The position numbers were made by a program, and so were the translations under genes. A stretch of DNA of 64,000 nt, from assembly GCF_947241125.1 (NCBI RefSeq), contig NZ_OX365700.1:3690001-3754000 (forward strand). Reading direction: 5' to 3'. Positions 35,290-43,420 of this stretch are shown piece after piece (positions within the stretch are counted from its first letter, which is position 1; every line of letters begins with the position of its first letter). The DNA comes from Nitrospira tepida (GTDB lineage: Bacteria; Nitrospirota; Nitrospiria; Nitrospirales; Nitrospiraceae). The notes under the pieces were generated by a model. That model made no database searches. It was not told the origin of the DNA and was given only the letters and a program-made list of their open reading frames with translations.

Positions 35290-37827
35290 TTACGAACGAG
35301 GCTCCCGTTCGCCGGGTCGTTTGGCTCGGCGGGTCGGCGTCGCGCTCAACGGGTCCTCGGGCCAATGGTGCTTCGGATAGCGTCCTCGCAATTCCTTCCG
35401 GACCGCGACATAAGACGTGGTCCAAAAGCCGGCGAGATCGTTGGTGACCTGAACCGGCCGGCCAGCCGGCGATAAGAGATGGATCATGATTGGGACCTTC
35501 CCATCGGCTACTCGTGGAGTCTCCCGGCATCCGAACAGTTCTTGCAACCGCACTGCCAACACAGGCCGCTCGTTCCCTTCATAGTCCAGGTGCACGCGAG
35601 AACCGGTGGGGACCGTCACATGGGTCGGCGCAAGCCGATCCAACCGCTGCTGTTGCTCTCTGGTGAGCAGGCTCTGGAGCGGACCGGTAAGGTCGAGCCG
35701 TTGCACCTGATCCCATCGCGTGAGCCTGCCCAGCCAGGGCCCAAGCCAGACAGCCAATCGCTCGGACAGGGCCTGATCGGAGACATCCGGCCAGTTTGAC
35801 TCCGGTCCAAAGATACGGCGGAGAAACGCCACACGGGCCCGCCATTGATGCAATTCTCTGGTCCAGGGCAGATTCGCCACGCCGGCGCGACGAATGCCGT
35901 CGAGCAGCGCATGACTGACCTGTTCGGGGTCGGGATCAGACAATCCCTGATCCGAGAGCACCAGGGAACCCAATCGCCGTTGCCGGCGGGCCTGGACCTC
36001 CCTTCCACGCTCGTCCCACCGGATAAAATCCACGGTCTGAATGAGCGGACCGCAGGACGATTCAAGCTCCTCCAACCGGACCGGCGCGGCGAGATCGATA
36101 CGCGCCCATTGTCCTGTCCCGTCGAGACCGGCGATGACAAGATACTCTTCGGTCGCGAGCGCATCCGGAGAGGCAAACTGAGCGCCACGGCCGTTGGCCA
36201 AGAGATATCGGCCTTGTCCGCCAGGCTGACGCTGCGCGCTTCGGTCCGGATAGGCCAGCGCGAGAAGCGCACCGAGGGAATCGAGTTGCGACGCCTTGCG
36301 TCCCGTGGATTGACCTGCTCCTGAAAGTCGGCGTTGCAGCGCGGCAGCCACTCGATGAACCCGCTGACCGAGCGCTCGATCATATTGGGCGCCGCCAGCC
36401 GGATCATGATCCCGTTCGAGCGCGTCCAACCGAAGGCGCAGATCGGCATTGCGCCAGCCGCTCGGCCCTCGCAACAGGTCTCGCTCGCTGAGCAAGGCCG
36501 CCACGTTGCAGGCCAAGTTCCCAAGTCCCTGCTCGCCGCCACGGAGCACCATATGGGCCAGCCTCGGATGCAAAGCCAACTCCGCCACGCGCCGCCCATG
36601 CTCCGTCACCTTTCCCTTCCCATCGAGCGCCGCCAGTTGGATCAAGAGACTGCGCGCTTGGGCCGTCGCCCCGGTCGGCGGCGGATCGAGCCATGACAGG
36701 TCCGCCGGATCATGCGTGCCCCAGAGGGCCAATTCCAAAACCAGCGGGGCCAGGTCCGCTTCGAGGATCTCTGGAGGGCGGCTCGGCAAGAGCGTCTGTT
36801 GATCCGCTTCGGTCCAGAGGCGGTAACAGACTCCGGGCTCCAGACGCCCGGCGCGGCCGCGCCGCTGTTCGGCCGAATCTTGCGTGACGCGAACCGTATC
36901 CAGGCGCGTGAGCCCGGTGCGGGGATCGAACCGCGGGATTCTCAAGAGTCCCGCATCGACCACGACGCGCACCCCTTCGATCGTCAAACTGGTCTCAGCG
37001 ATCGAGGTGGTCAAGACCACTTTGCGCCTGCCGGCGGCGGACGGAGCGATCGCCAGATCCTGCGCCTCCTGCGGCAACTCGCCATGCAACGGCGCAATGG
37101 TGATGGATGAGTCGAGCGCCGCCTCCTGCAAGCGGCGCTCGACCCGGCGGATTTCTGCCATGCCCGGGAGGAACACCAGGATGCTGCCGCCGTCTTGCAG
37201 GAGCGCACGCCTGACAGTCTGGACCACCACCTGTTCCAGGGGAGCCGCGATCCGCCGATCCAGATAGCGGGTCTCGACCGGATAATTCCGACCCTGGCAG
37301 GAGAGGATCGGCGCCTGGCCCAACAGATCGGACAGGGTCGCACAGTCCAAGGTCGCTGACATCACGACCAGACGAAGATCGGGGCGGAACAGCCGTTGCG
37401 ATTCCAGCGCCAAGGCCAATCCAAGGTCGGCCTGCAGGCTCCGCTCGTGAAATTCGTCGAAGAGCACGGTTCCGTACCCGGCGAGCGAGGGATCGTGCTG
37501 GAGCAGGCGCGTCAGAATGCCCTCCGTTACGACTTCGATCCTGGTCGTTCGTCCGACTTTCGTATCAAGACGGGTTCGATACCCGACCGTCATGCCGACC
37601 GACTCGCCGAGCAGCCGCGCCATGTAATGCGCCGCCGCCCTTGCGGCCAGCCGGCGAGGCTCCAGCAGTAGCAGCTTTTGTCCCTCCATCCAGGCGGTCT
37701 TCAGCAAGGCCAATGGGACGCGGGTCGTTTTGCCTGCCCCCGGCTCGGCCGTCACCAGCAGCGACGGCCGGCATTCCAGCATGCCGCAGAGTTCGGGCAG
37801 CACCTGTTCAATGGGAAGATCGGTCAT
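35290..37827 (-). CDS. hrpB: ATP-dependent helicase HrpB
   Basis: 845 residues, normal for HrpB. DEAH/RHA helicase core: Walker A AEPGAGKTT at 27-35, DEFH box near residue 124, VMSATLD, the second RecA domain with VFLPGMAEIRRVERRL, and RRGRAGRLEPGVCYRLW. The HrpB-specific C-terminal part is complete. Role is poorly known even in model bacteria; RNA-related helicase action is presumed. It lies 137 bp upstream of msrA on the same strand. Confidence 0.95.
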   Translation of the reverse strand: MTDLPIEQVLPELCGMLECRPSLLVTAEPGAGKTTRVPLALLKTAWMEGQKLLLLEPRRLAARAAAHYMARLLGESVGMTVGYRTRLDTKVGRTTRIEVVTEGILTRLLQHDPSLAGYGTVLFDEFHERSLQADLGLALALESQRLFRPDLRLVVMSATLDCATLSDLLGQAPILSCQGRNYPVETRYLDRRIAAPLEQVVVQTVRRALLQDGGSILVFLPGMAEIRRVERRLQEAALDSSITIAPLHGELPQEAQDLAIAPSAAGRRKVVLTTSIAETSLTIEGVRVVVDAGLLRIPRFDPRTGLTRLDTVRVTQDSAEQRRGRAGRLEPGVCYRLWTEADQQTLLPSRPPEILEADLAPLVLELALWGTHDPADLSWLDPPPTGATAQARSLLIQLAALDGKGKVTEHGRRVAELALHPRLAHMVLRGGEQGLGNLACNVAALLSERDLLRGPSGWRNADLRLRLDALERDHDPAGGAQYDRALGQRVHRVAAALQRRLSGAGQSTGRKASQLDSLGALLALAYPDRSAQRQPGGQGRYLLANGRGAQFASPDALATEEYLVIAGLDGTGQWARIDLAAPVRLEELESSCGPLIQTVDFIRWDERGREVQARRQRRLGSLVLSDQGLSDPDPEQVSHALLDGIRRAGVANLPWTRELHQWRARVAFLRRIFGPESNWPDVSDQALSERLAVWLGPWLGRLTRWDQVQRLDLTGPLQSLLTREQQQRLDRLAPTHVTVPTGSRVHLDYEGNERPVLAVRLQELFGCRETPRVADGKVPIMIHLLSPAGRPVQVTNDLAGFWTTSYVAVRKELRGRYPKHHWPEDPLSATPTRRAKRPGEREPRS

Positions 37828-37897
37828 GGCTCCAACGCGAGACGGACCAGATCGATCCGATGACTTTATCAGAAACGGCTAAAGGAAACCGGCTTAG

Positions 37898-38088
37898 CCC
37901 GCATTATTCATGACGGTTCGTCGTGTTGCACCCGTTGCATTGAAAGGACAACGGGTACCCGGCAGTCGCCAGGCGTTGGACCCATTGCATGGAAAAGCGC
38001 AATGGGTACCCCCAAGCACAGCCGCCGTCAGGCTCTGTCGCAGCGGCGAATCCGCGATTGCAGCAGGAGCGCTCATGAATAATGCGGG
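37898..38088. mobile_element. MITE-like element 1 (191 bp) with TTAG target duplication
   Basis: Perfect 16-bp terminal inverted repeats: CCCGCATTATTCATGA at 37898-37913 and its complement at 38073-38088. Direct TTAG copies flank it (37894-37897, 38089-38092), which fits transposition with a 4-bp target duplication. No coding capacity. About 55 bases at the right end and 30 at the left are homologous to element 2 at 38456; the middle differs. Probably moved by a transposase encoded elsewhere. Confidence 0.8.
37931..38011. repeat. Two related hairpin repeats inside MITE 1
   Basis: Units of 30 and 31 bases at 37931-37960 and 37981-38011 share CCC-TTGCAT-GAAA-GGGTACCC. Each folds: CCCGTTG with CAACGGG in the first, CCCATTGC with GCAATGGG in the second. 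The G-C to A-T change is compensated on the other arm. Confidence 0.65.
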
Positions 38089-38177
38089 TTAGGGACGCGC
38101 AATGCCAACGGCCGGAAGATCTCCGAGTTACCGCGGAGACGACGGGGATCCTGTCGATGTTGGAGATCGAATCAGCG

Positions 38178-38183
38178 TATAAT
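38178..38183 (+). promoter_or_regulatory. -10 box (TATAAT) directly before the small gene at 38191
   Basis: Perfect TATAAT ends seven bases before the ATG at 38191, so the mRNA would start at or next to the start codon. No clear -35 box at 16-18 bp spacing. Confidence 0.45.
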
Positions 38184-38190
38184 TCGTTTG

Positions 38191-38418
38191 ATGTCTCCGA
38201 GAAAGCCGTCCGTCCAGATCAGCCCACTCAGATGGACCAGCGAAAAGCCGATCCAACCAGGTTGGTATTGGTATCGTGGCCTGATTGATGAGGCCGATCC
38301 CTTGATCGTGCTGGTGGATGAAGCCGGCTATTTCCAGTGGCCCGACGGCGCGTTCGAGGATGTCAGACAGACCGATGGACAATGGGCCGGCCCCATCGCC
38401 TTGCCTAGCGAAGCCTGA
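38191..38418 (+). CDS. Small hypothetical protein between two MITEs
   Basis: 75 residues: SPLRWTSEKPIQPGWYWYRGLIDEADPLIVLVDEAGYFQWPDGAFEDVRQTDGQWAGPI. Tryptophan-rich with a beta-strand look; PGWYWYR and QWAGPI resemble small single-domain proteins often found as orphans, but no family is named with confidence. No ribosome-binding site; a TATAAT lies seven bases before the ATG, which suggests leaderless translation. Flanked by MITE-like elements on both sides, so it may have arrived, or been isolated, by their insertion. Confidence 0.65.
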   Translation: MSPRKPSVQISPLRWTSEKPIQPGWYWYRGLIDEADPLIVLVDEAGYFQWPDGAFEDVRQTDGQWAGPIALPSEA

Positions 38419-38455
38419 CAATACCGGCTCAGCCGCAGACCGGCCTATCCCTTAG

Positions 38456-38661
38456 CCCGCATTATTCACGAGAGTCCGTCACGAAACCATGGAGACGCCT
38501 CGCGAGGGCGCGTGGAGCCCGTCGGGGCCGAAGCATACTTGACACAGTATGTTGAGGCCACGAGGGGCGAGCCCGCCCGCTTGGGTGCGAGCATCCCGCA
38601 GCCAAGCTTGTCGCAGCGGCGCATCGGTGGTTGCAGTAGGAGTCATCGTGAATAATGCGGG
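38456..38661. mobile_element. MITE-like element 2 (206 bp)
   Basis: Terminal inverted repeats CCCGCATTATTCACGA (38456-38471) and its exact complement (38646-38661). Flanked by TTAG on the left (38452-38455) and TGAG on the right (38662-38665), a near match to the 4-bp duplication of element 1. The TIRs differ from those of element 1 at one symmetric position on both arms (ATGA versus ACGA), so the arms coevolved. The centre has a different hairpin with CATACT and AGTATG arms near 38534-38553. Confidence 0.78.
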
Positions 38662-38676
38662 TGAGACCACCGGGGC

Positions 38677-39246
38677 TTATGAAGACAAGCCGAGCGCGCT
38701 AAATCTCTGTTCCAGCGAGGTGAGAATCGCATCGCGGAGTTGATCCCGAAAGGAAGCAAAGGACGGATCCCCCAGATAACGATCGAGGGTGCGAGGGAGA
38801 CGATTCCACCAAGCCTGAGCGGAGTTCCTTGCGCATCGGGCCGGCCCTTCTCCGCTTGAGAGGAGAGACCTGAGCTGCCGTTCAAAAAATCCGACGTGCG
38901 CCTCCTCGTCCTTGAGGATTTCAGCCAAATCCGGCCGGACTGCCACCAGTAAGGTTGCGAATTCAAGGCCGAGCGCTTCATAGCCGTAGAGGTGAACGGC
39001 CAGGGCGCACCATTGTTCGGGAACCCTTGGCAGGCGCTCCCGTCCCAGCGAGCGGGCGCCCAGCATCTCCTCGAATTGCTGTAGGTGTCGCTGCTCATCC
39101 TGCTCATGTCGCTGGAGGAAATTCATCACGGATGTAGGTAGCGCCTGTTTCTGTGCCGCCTGGACCGCCCACATCGCCATGGCTTCGGCCCGAAGGAACC
39201 GTTCCAGCAACGCGCGTTCGCAGCTCTGGGGCAGCAGGAGCTTCAC
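38677..39246 (-). CDS. Ferritin-like (di-iron) domain protein
   Basis: 189 residues, GTG start. Four-helix pattern with carboxylate/His ligands: RAEAMAMWAVQAAQ (Glu), HEQDEQRHLQQFEEML (ExxH), YEALGLEFATLL (Glu) and LKDEEAHVGFFERQL (ExxH). These are the spacing features of rubrerythrin/MiaE-type di-iron proteins. The second half is basic and unlike ferritin. Function could be iron handling or an oxygenase; not decidable. Sits directly after MITE 2. Confidence 0.72.
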   Translation of the reverse strand: MKLLLPQSCERALLERFLRAEAMAMWAVQAAQKQALPTSVMNFLQRHEQDEQRHLQQFEEMLGARSLGRERLPRVPEQWCALAVHLYGYEALGLEFATLLVAVRPDLAEILKDEEAHVGFFERQLRSLLSSGEGPARCARNSAQAWWNRLPRTLDRYLGDPSFASFRDQLRDAILTSLEQRFSALGLSS

Positions 39247-39382
39247 AAGACCGGCTTCTCTGCGCAGACGACCAGAGCCACGGTCAACGCCGCTTCGCGG
39301 GAGTATTGACGGGGGTCTGACAACTTGGGACGGACCCGCTCAATGTCCGCACTTTCAGCTTCCATTCCATCAGATTCCACAG

Positions 39383-39673
39383 TCAGGCCGGATACCGCAA
39401 ACAGTCGAAGAGGTGTTGCCGGTCACTGGAGCGATAGACGGCATGATCGGCCAAATCGACGTTCGCAATCAAGAGCCCTGGGCGTGAGTGGTACGCCTCT
39501 GCACACCGGCGCGGGATGGCGAAGGTATCGAAGGGATTGGGCGACCAGATCGGATCCCATCGCGCGGATGGGAACGGGTTCGTTCTGGACAGGAAGGGAA
39601 CCGCACGAGTGAAACGATTGGCGAGTAGCGCAGCGGCATCCAAGCAGTTGCAAGAAGCGCACGACAATCGCAT
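39383..39673 (-). CDS. Small hypothetical protein
   Basis: 96 residues. Supported by a very good ribosome-binding site (GAGGAGGA six bases before ATG 39673). The sequence starts MRLSCASCNCLDAAALLANRF and has RWDPIWSPNPFDTFAIPRRCAEAYHSRPGLLIANVDLADHAVYR. Three close N-terminal cysteines could bind metal. No family recognised; the neighbouring intergenic DNA otherwise holds no gene. Confidence 0.55.
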   Translation of the reverse strand: MRLSCASCNCLDAAALLANRFTRAVPFLSRTNPFPSARWDPIWSPNPFDTFAIPRRCAEAYHSRPGLLIANVDLADHAVYRSSDRQHLFDCLRYPA

Positions 39674-39793
39674 CGTTTCTCCTCCTCACCCTGTAGGCTT
39701 CAACACACAATCAGGCAGAAGTCGGCCGCCAGCCTCAGCCTTGGACCAGCCCGATCAGGCCGCAACCACCCTCTCCAGGCCACAGAGCAAAAT

Positions 39794-39802
39794 TGTTATA
39801 AT
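39794..39802 (+). promoter_or_regulatory. Extended -10 promoter of yacG
   Basis: TGTTATAAT at 39794-39802 (extended -10 followed by a perfect TATAAT) ends eight bases before the yacG ATG at 39811. The transcript is probably leaderless. Confidence 0.5.
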
Positions 39803-39810
39803 CTGCTGCC

Positions 39811-39993
39811 ATGACTTGCCCGATCTGCAAGACCCCTGTCACCTGGCAGGACAATCCCGTGCGGCCCTTCTGCTCCGAGCGCTGTAAATTGATCGACCTG
39901 GGCCGCTGGGCTTCCGGACAATACCGGATTCCCGGCCAGAGCTTCGCGCTGACTCCGCCTGAATCCAGTTCCTCGGACCAGGAACCAGAGTGA
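39811..39993 (+). CDS. yacG: Zinc-binding DNA gyrase inhibitor YacG
   Basis: 60 residues. Four-cysteine zinc finger: CPIC at 3-6 and CSERC at 21-25, then [17 protein letters not shown], the YacG signature. It binds GyrB and inhibits gyrase in E. coli. No ribosome-binding site is seen before the ATG; a TATAAT is just upstream. Confidence 0.92.
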   Translation: MTCPICKTPVTWQDNPVRPFCSERCKLIDLGRWASGQYRIPGQSFALTPPESSSSDQEPE

Positions 39994-40032
39994 ACGGGCC
40001 AGCCGGCTGAACGGCCATTGGCAGCCCCCACG

Positions 40033-40968
40033 TCAGACCTTCACCTTGCGATCGCCGGTCCCCGCCACCCATTGTCCTGATTTCGGCAAGCGCAAGATGG
40101 CAGCCACCAACCGATCATGGGCCCGATCTCCGAAGAACCGTTTGGCCGCTGCCCGGACCTTAGCATCGGTCCCGACCAGATAGCGGAGGCGGGGACGAGC
40201 CGCGGTCAGCGCATGGACAACGGCCAAGGCCACTGCATTGGGCGAGAGGGCTCGGCGCTCCGCATCTGTGGCACGCCGGGCCAATCCCCGCATTAAGGGT
40301 TCGTAGAGCGCGACCAGTGCTGGATCGGCCGAGGCGCGGATCGATTCGGCCAAGCAAGCCGATTTGTTCCAAATCCGGGTGGCGATTGCGCCCGGCTCCA
40401 CCAGGGAAACCGAGATCCCCCAAGCCCTCAATTCAAGCCGGAGCGCGTCGGTCATCGCCTCCAGCGCGAATTTTGAGGCTCCGTAGATTCCCAGAAACGG
40501 CACAGCCGCGACCCCGGCAATCGACGACATATTCACGATACGGCCCCGTCCCTTGCGCAACAGGGGAAGAAAGGCCTGAATCACCGCGATCTGCCCGACA
40601 ACATTGACCTCGAACTGTCTTCGGACAAGATCGAGCGGCACCGTTTCGATCGGGCCTGGCACGGCGATCCCGGCGTTGTTGACCAACCCGGCCAGCCCGG
40701 CCTCCCCTACCGCCTCGGAAACCGTCCGGACCGCCGTTGCAATCGAGTCGAGATCCGTGACATCCAGCCGCAGCGGCGTCAGCCGCGATGAAGCCTTGGC
40801 CCGCAAGGCCGCTCGATCTCGCTCAGCCCTGACTCCGGCAAAGACGCGGAACCCCTGCCGATCAAGGTGCATCGCGCAGGCTTCCCCGATGCCACTGGAA
40901 GCTCCTGTGATCACGATTCCTGCCCGCCCGGTCGAGGCCGCTGCCCCCGTTCCCGTCTCCACACCCAT
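40033..40968 (-). CDS. Short-chain dehydrogenase/reductase (SDR)
   Basis: 311 residues, longer than the usual 250. NAD(P) motif TGASSGIGEACAMHL, NNAG, catalytic Ser in NMSSIAGV, Tyr-Lys in YGASKFALEA. The C-terminal extension (ALTAARPRLRYLVGTDAKVRAAAKRFFGDRAHDRLVAAIL) matches the retinol-dehydrogenase-like group (classical SDR). Substrate unknown. ATG 40968 has GAGAGG upstream; the frame to 41007 has no such site. Confidence 0.88.
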   Translation of the reverse strand: MGVETGTGAAASTGRAGIVITGASSGIGEACAMHLDRQGFRVFAGVRAERDRAALRAKASSRLTPLRLDVTDLDSIATAVRTVSEAVGEAGLAGLVNNAGIAVPGPIETVPLDLVRRQFEVNVVGQIAVIQAFLPLLRKGRGRIVNMSSIAGVAAVPFLGIYGASKFALEAMTDALRLELRAWGISVSLVEPGAIATRIWNKSACLAESIRASADPALVALYEPLMRGLARRATDAERRALSPNAVALAVVHALTAARPRLRYLVGTDAKVRAAAKRFFGDRAHDRLVAAILRLPKSGQWVAGTGDRKVKV

Positions 40969-41197
40969 AGCCGCCTCTCTTTTTGATGAAGGTTCGGACG
41001 GTACCACGACCGTGCCCGGAACAAAACAGTTTCTCAGCCGGGTGAATGGGCGAATCCTTTTCTCCGGAATAGGCTCTTAAAACAGACAGGGAGGTTCTCG
41101 CTGTCGGGTGATGGAATCAGTGGTCATCTGACAGAGACGAGAGCACGAGTGAGATTCCCTGAGTGACGGTGTTCATCCAGGAGAGGAGAAGGCAAAC

Positions 41198-41440
41198 GTG
41201 GTGGGTCAAGAGAAGAAACCCAGGACATCGGGAACCCCGGGACCCTGCCACCGTTGCGGCGGGCTTATGGTCCCGGAACGGAGCCAAGACCGATACATGA
41301 CTGAGTGGCGGTGCGTGAGTTGCGGAGATCGCATCGATCCGGTGATTTTGGCGCACCGTGCCCAACACCAACAGCAGACAGAAAAGGATACGGCTCGGGA
41401 ACGCGCGGAGACGCTCTTCACGCCGTTCAGTCTGAATTAG
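41198..41440 (+). CDS. Small zinc-ribbon protein
   Basis: 80 residues from GTG. PCHRCGGLMVPERSQDRYMTEWRCVSCGDRIDPVILAHRAQHQ: two CxxC pairs form a zinc ribbon of about 35 residues, followed by a charged helix. A second protein of the same build is encoded at 59336 (CPRC-GFMV ... CMNCGNVVEP-I-ANR). Such proteins may bind nucleic acid or be adaptors; the function is unknown. GAGAAGG precedes the start. Confidence 0.75.
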   Translation: MVGQEKKPRTSGTPGPCHRCGGLMVPERSQDRYMTEWRCVSCGDRIDPVILAHRAQHQQQTEKDTARERAETLFTPFSLN

Positions 41441-41755
41441 ATAGAGTATCTCTCCGGGTCACTCCAGCCAGCGGCCGCTGCCGGTTGGTGCTCCTATGCG
41501 CTCTCACCCTCCACCTGTTGAGCGCATAGCCCCGCCGGCCGCGCGGCGGCCCGTTTTGCGTTCCATCCCCGATTTGACTGCTGGCCCCTACGTAGCTTCA
41601 TTCTCACCTAGGGATAGTCCGAGAGCCATTGAATCGACGGAAGCTGTAAGCTAATCTTTCCATCACCGACATCGCTCTCAGTATCATCCACAGTCGCAGC
41701 AGCGGCACGCTTCCGGCCCCGCCGCCTGCGCAATTGCAAGAGGAGCCGTGATTTC
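41441..41755. terminator. Intergenic region with two hairpins (terminator) before hpnR
   Basis: No gene seen. A 10-bp stem CTATGCGCTC/GAGCGCATAG (41494-41503 with 41520-41529) is followed by CCGCCG/CGGCGG (41532-41537 with 41544-41549) and TTTT at 41554-41557, a likely terminator for the zinc-ribbon gene. A weak promoter TTGAAT-N17-TAATCT (41629-41657) could serve hpnR. Confidence 0.55.
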
Positions 41756-43300
41756 GTGAAGCTCCTTCTCGTTCATCCAGGTCCGTTGATGTACACCAAG
41801 ATCTACCTCCGCCTGGAACCGTTGGGGCTGGAGCTTGTGGCAGATGCGGCCCGCCGCGCCGGGCACCAGGTCGCGTTGCTCGACCTCCAGGTGGAGCAGC
41901 CGGAGGCCTACCTGGCGCTGGCGGCGGAATGGCGGCCGGACGCGATCGGGTTCTCGTGCAACTATCTGGCGAACGTGCCGGAAATCGTGGACCTTGCCAA
42001 GGAGACCAAGGCGCGATGGCCGGACGTGTTTCTCTTTGTCGGCGGCCACAGCGCATCGTTCGTCGCGGAGGAACTGCTGGAACATGCGGAGGGGGCGATC
42101 GACTGCGTGGTCAAAGGCGAAGGGGAACCGGCGATCGTCGCGCTCCTTGACGCCCTGCAGGAGGACCGCGCCGCCATCGCCTCCGTCGCCGGCGTGGTCT
42201 CGCATCTGGGTCAGGGTCCCCCTCCGCAATTCCTGCATAGCCTGGACGAGTGCCGGCCGGCCCGGGATCTGCTCCGGCATCGCCGGCGGTATTTCATCGG
42301 GGTCCTCGATCCCTGCGCCTCCATCGAATTTTCACGGGGCTGTCCCTGGGACTGCTCGTTCTGTAGCGCATGGACCTTTTATGGAAGGAGCTACCGGCTG
42401 GTCTCTCCTGAGGTCGTCGTGGAGGATCTGGCACGTGTGCGGGAGCCAGGGGTCTTCATCGTGGACGACGTGGCCTTCATCCAGGCGAAACACGGGCTGG
42501 CGATCGGTGAGGCCATCGCCAGACGTGGCATCAAGAAACAGTACTATCTCGAGACGCGCGGCGACGTGCTGCTTCGCAACAAGGAGGTGTTCCAACTGTG
42601 GAAACGGCTGGGCCTCGAATACATGTTCATCGGCATCGAAGCGATCGATGAGGAAGGGCTGCGGCTGTATCGCAAGCGCATCTCGCAAAGCAAGAACTTC
42701 GAAGCCCTGGAGTATGCCCGATCCCTGGGGATCACCGTGGCCATCAACTTGATCGCCGACCCGGACTGGGACCGTCGCCAGTTTGAAGTGATCAGGCGGT
42801 GGTGCCTGGAGATTCCCGAGATCGTCAACGTGAGCGTCAATACCCCTTACCCCGGCACGGAAAGCTGGCGGACGGAGTCCCGCAGGATCGTCTCGCGGGA
42901 TTATCGGCTGTACGATATTCAACATGCGGTGTTGCCCACGAAGCTGCCGTTGCCCGAATTCTACGAGGAATTGGTGAAGACCCAGCAAATTCTCAACCGC
43001 AAGCACCTGGGTTGGGCCGCGTTGAAATCCACGGCCTGGATCGCCGCTGGACACCTCCTGCGCGGACAGACCAACTTCGTCAAAATGCTCTGGAAATTCG
43101 ACAGTGTCTATGACCCCAAGCTGCAACTGGCCGACCATGCGAGGCCGGTCCGCTATCAGATGGCTCCGCCGCCCGACCCATCGCCGCATGCGAATGGCGC
43201 GCTACTCTACATTCACCGCGCCAAAGGCCGCCAGAGCCGGGCGATTGACGACGACACCGAAGCGTTCGTCGATACCAGTCGCACCGGGACCGGTCTCTAA
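41756..43300 (+). CDS. hpnR: Hopanoid C-3 methylase HpnR (radical SAM, B12-binding)
   Basis: 514 residues from GTG with AGAGGAG upstream. Residues 1-150 are a cobalamin-binding domain (LLLVHPGPLMYTKIYLRLEPLGLELVADAARRAGH, VGGHSASF). The radical SAM core has the cluster motif CPWDCSFC (CxxxCxxC) near residue 199 within EFSRGCPWDCSFCSAWTFYGRSYR, and VNTPYPGTESW and YDIQHAVLPTKLPLPEFYEEL are characteristic of HpnR as I remember it. HpnR adds the C-3 methyl group to bacteriohopanepolyols. No other hpn gene (shc, hpnH, hpnP) is near. B12 and radical SAM dependence follow from the family. Confidence 0.88.
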   Translation: MKLLLVHPGPLMYTKIYLRLEPLGLELVADAARRAGHQVALLDLQVEQPEAYLALAAEWRPDAIGFSCNYLANVPEIVDLAKETKARWPDVFLFVGGHSASFVAEELLEHAEGAIDCVVKGEGEPAIVALLDALQEDRAAIASVAGVVSHLGQGPPPQFLHSLDECRPARDLLRHRRRYFIGVLDPCASIEFSRGCPWDCSFCSAWTFYGRSYRLVSPEVVVEDLARVREPGVFIVDDVAFIQAKHGLAIGEAIARRGIKKQYYLETRGDVLLRNKEVFQLWKRLGLEYMFIGIEAIDEEGLRLYRKRISQSKNFEALEYARSLGITVAINLIADPDWDRRQFEVIRRWCLEIPEIVNVSVNTPYPGTESWRTESRRIVSRDYRLYDIQHAVLPTKLPLPEFYEELVKTQQILNRKHLGWAALKSTAWIAAGHLLRGQTNFVKMLWKFDSVYDPKLQLADHARPVRYQMAPPPDPSPHANGALLYIHRAKGRQSRAIDDDTEAFVDTSRTGTGL

Positions 43301-43420
43301 CCTCCCCTCCGACGTTGTGCTGATGAGGCAGAACGGGATATCGTGAACCCGGAGGCCGCGCGTTCTTGTTCATTCATATGCGTCCTGCGCATAAGCGCTG
43401 CCGGAAGAGGATCCCGCTCC

